From CAKSUT01 sp045542335 (GTDB lineage: Bacteria > Bacillota > Clostridia > Oscillospirales > CAG-382): a stretch of DNA of 23,036 nucleotides. The DNA is taken from positions 1-23,036 of the forward strand of contig JAZQKV010000097.1 in assembly GCA_045542335.1 (NCBI GenBank), given 5' to 3'. Below are positions 22,914 through 23,036 of the stretch, in pieces. Numbering within the stretch: position 1 is the first letter of the stretch; each line of letters opens with the position of its first letter. The notes under the pieces are model-generated. The model had not been told where the DNA came from and searched no databases. It saw nothing but the letters and a program-made list of their open reading frames with translations. A program made the position numbers and the translations under genes.

Positions 22914-22929
22914 TTAACAAAATTGTTAA
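22914..22929. repeat. AT-rich palindrome upstream of the lipoprotein promoter
   Basis: TTAACAA (22914-22920) and TTGTTAA (22923-22929) are perfect complements with two bases between. The site sits about 16 bases upstream of the -35 element, where an activator or repressor dimer could bind; its AT-richness makes chance occurrence possible. Confidence 0.45.
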
Positions 22930-23036
22930 CTTAACACCTTTTAAGTCAAAGGATATAGGCTTATATTTAAATTTGTTAAGAGGAATATTTTATGTTAATA
23001 ACAAGTCTATTTATGCATAATTATATTTAAAATTGT
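22930..23036. other. AT-rich right end without a supported gene
   Basis: No frame of useful length is seen. An ATG at about 22992 after AGAGGAAT opens only twelve codons before a stop, so no gene is called. Confidence 0.6.

Noticed and set aside
1..23036. CRISPR array, tRNA, rRNA, integrase, transposase or phage module
   Set aside because: No regularly spaced direct repeats, no cloverleaf-like or rRNA sequence recognised, and no protein resembling mobile-element functions among the frames.

Overview
The window looks like a chromosomal segment of a low-to-moderate G+C, spore-forming Firmicute of the class Clostridia, probably a gut Oscillospiraceae/Ruminococcaceae-type bacterium. Signs of this are strong GGAGG ribosome binding sites, frequent TTG starts, a spoVAC gene, an FtsEX operon followed by an M23 hydrolase and a Ctp protease, and sigma-A promoters with 17-base spacers. 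No tRNA, rRNA, CRISPR array, insertion sequence, integrase or phage gene was seen. The family assignment is inference; the class is fairly safe.

Layout. (1) 1-1898, minus strand: the str operon rpsL-rpsG-fusA (fusA runs off the left edge) behind a near-consensus promoter. (2) 2035-2499, minus strand: a lone spoVAC. (3) 2680-4092, plus strand: a membrane-bound O-acyltransferase without its usual SGNH-type partner. (4) 4258-8110, plus strand: parB, serS, an unknown two-helix membrane protein and a membrane-anchored MORN-repeat protein. (5) 8178-10034, plus strand: a SpoU/TrmH-family RNA methyltransferase and a type I L-asparaginase; the latter overlaps tail-to-tail with dapA (minus strand, 10028-10921). 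(6) 11120-14916, plus strand: a strong promoter, prmA, rsmE, an unknown eight-helix membrane protein and a CdaR/PucR-type regulator, closed by a clear terminator. (7) 15068-20181, plus strand: a cell-wall/division block of ftsE with an unusual 200-residue tail, ftsX, an EnvC/PcsB-like M23 protein and an S41 protease with a hairpin in front. (8) 20214-22189, plus strand: an iron-type alcohol dehydrogenase and a cytidylate-kinase-like protein. (9) 22274-22929, minus strand: a small lipoprotein gene with its own promoter and terminator.

How the genes work together. The str genes, prmA, rsmE and the TrmH-like gene serve ribosome production and rRNA/protein methylation. FtsE-FtsX is an ATP-driven membrane complex that, in known systems, activates a coiled-coil peptidoglycan hydrolase outside the cell; the M23 gene right after ftsX is the obvious partner, and Ctp may process exported proteins. 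dapA (lysine/diaminopimelate) and ansA act in aspartate-family metabolism.

Most of the window is ordinary core genome. I did not find a clearly new defence or mobile system. The best candidates for something undescribed are the FtsE tail, the membrane/MORN pair after serS, the lone MBOAT enzyme, the structured rpsL-rpsG spacer, the dapA promoter inverted repeat, and the long hairpin before ctp.
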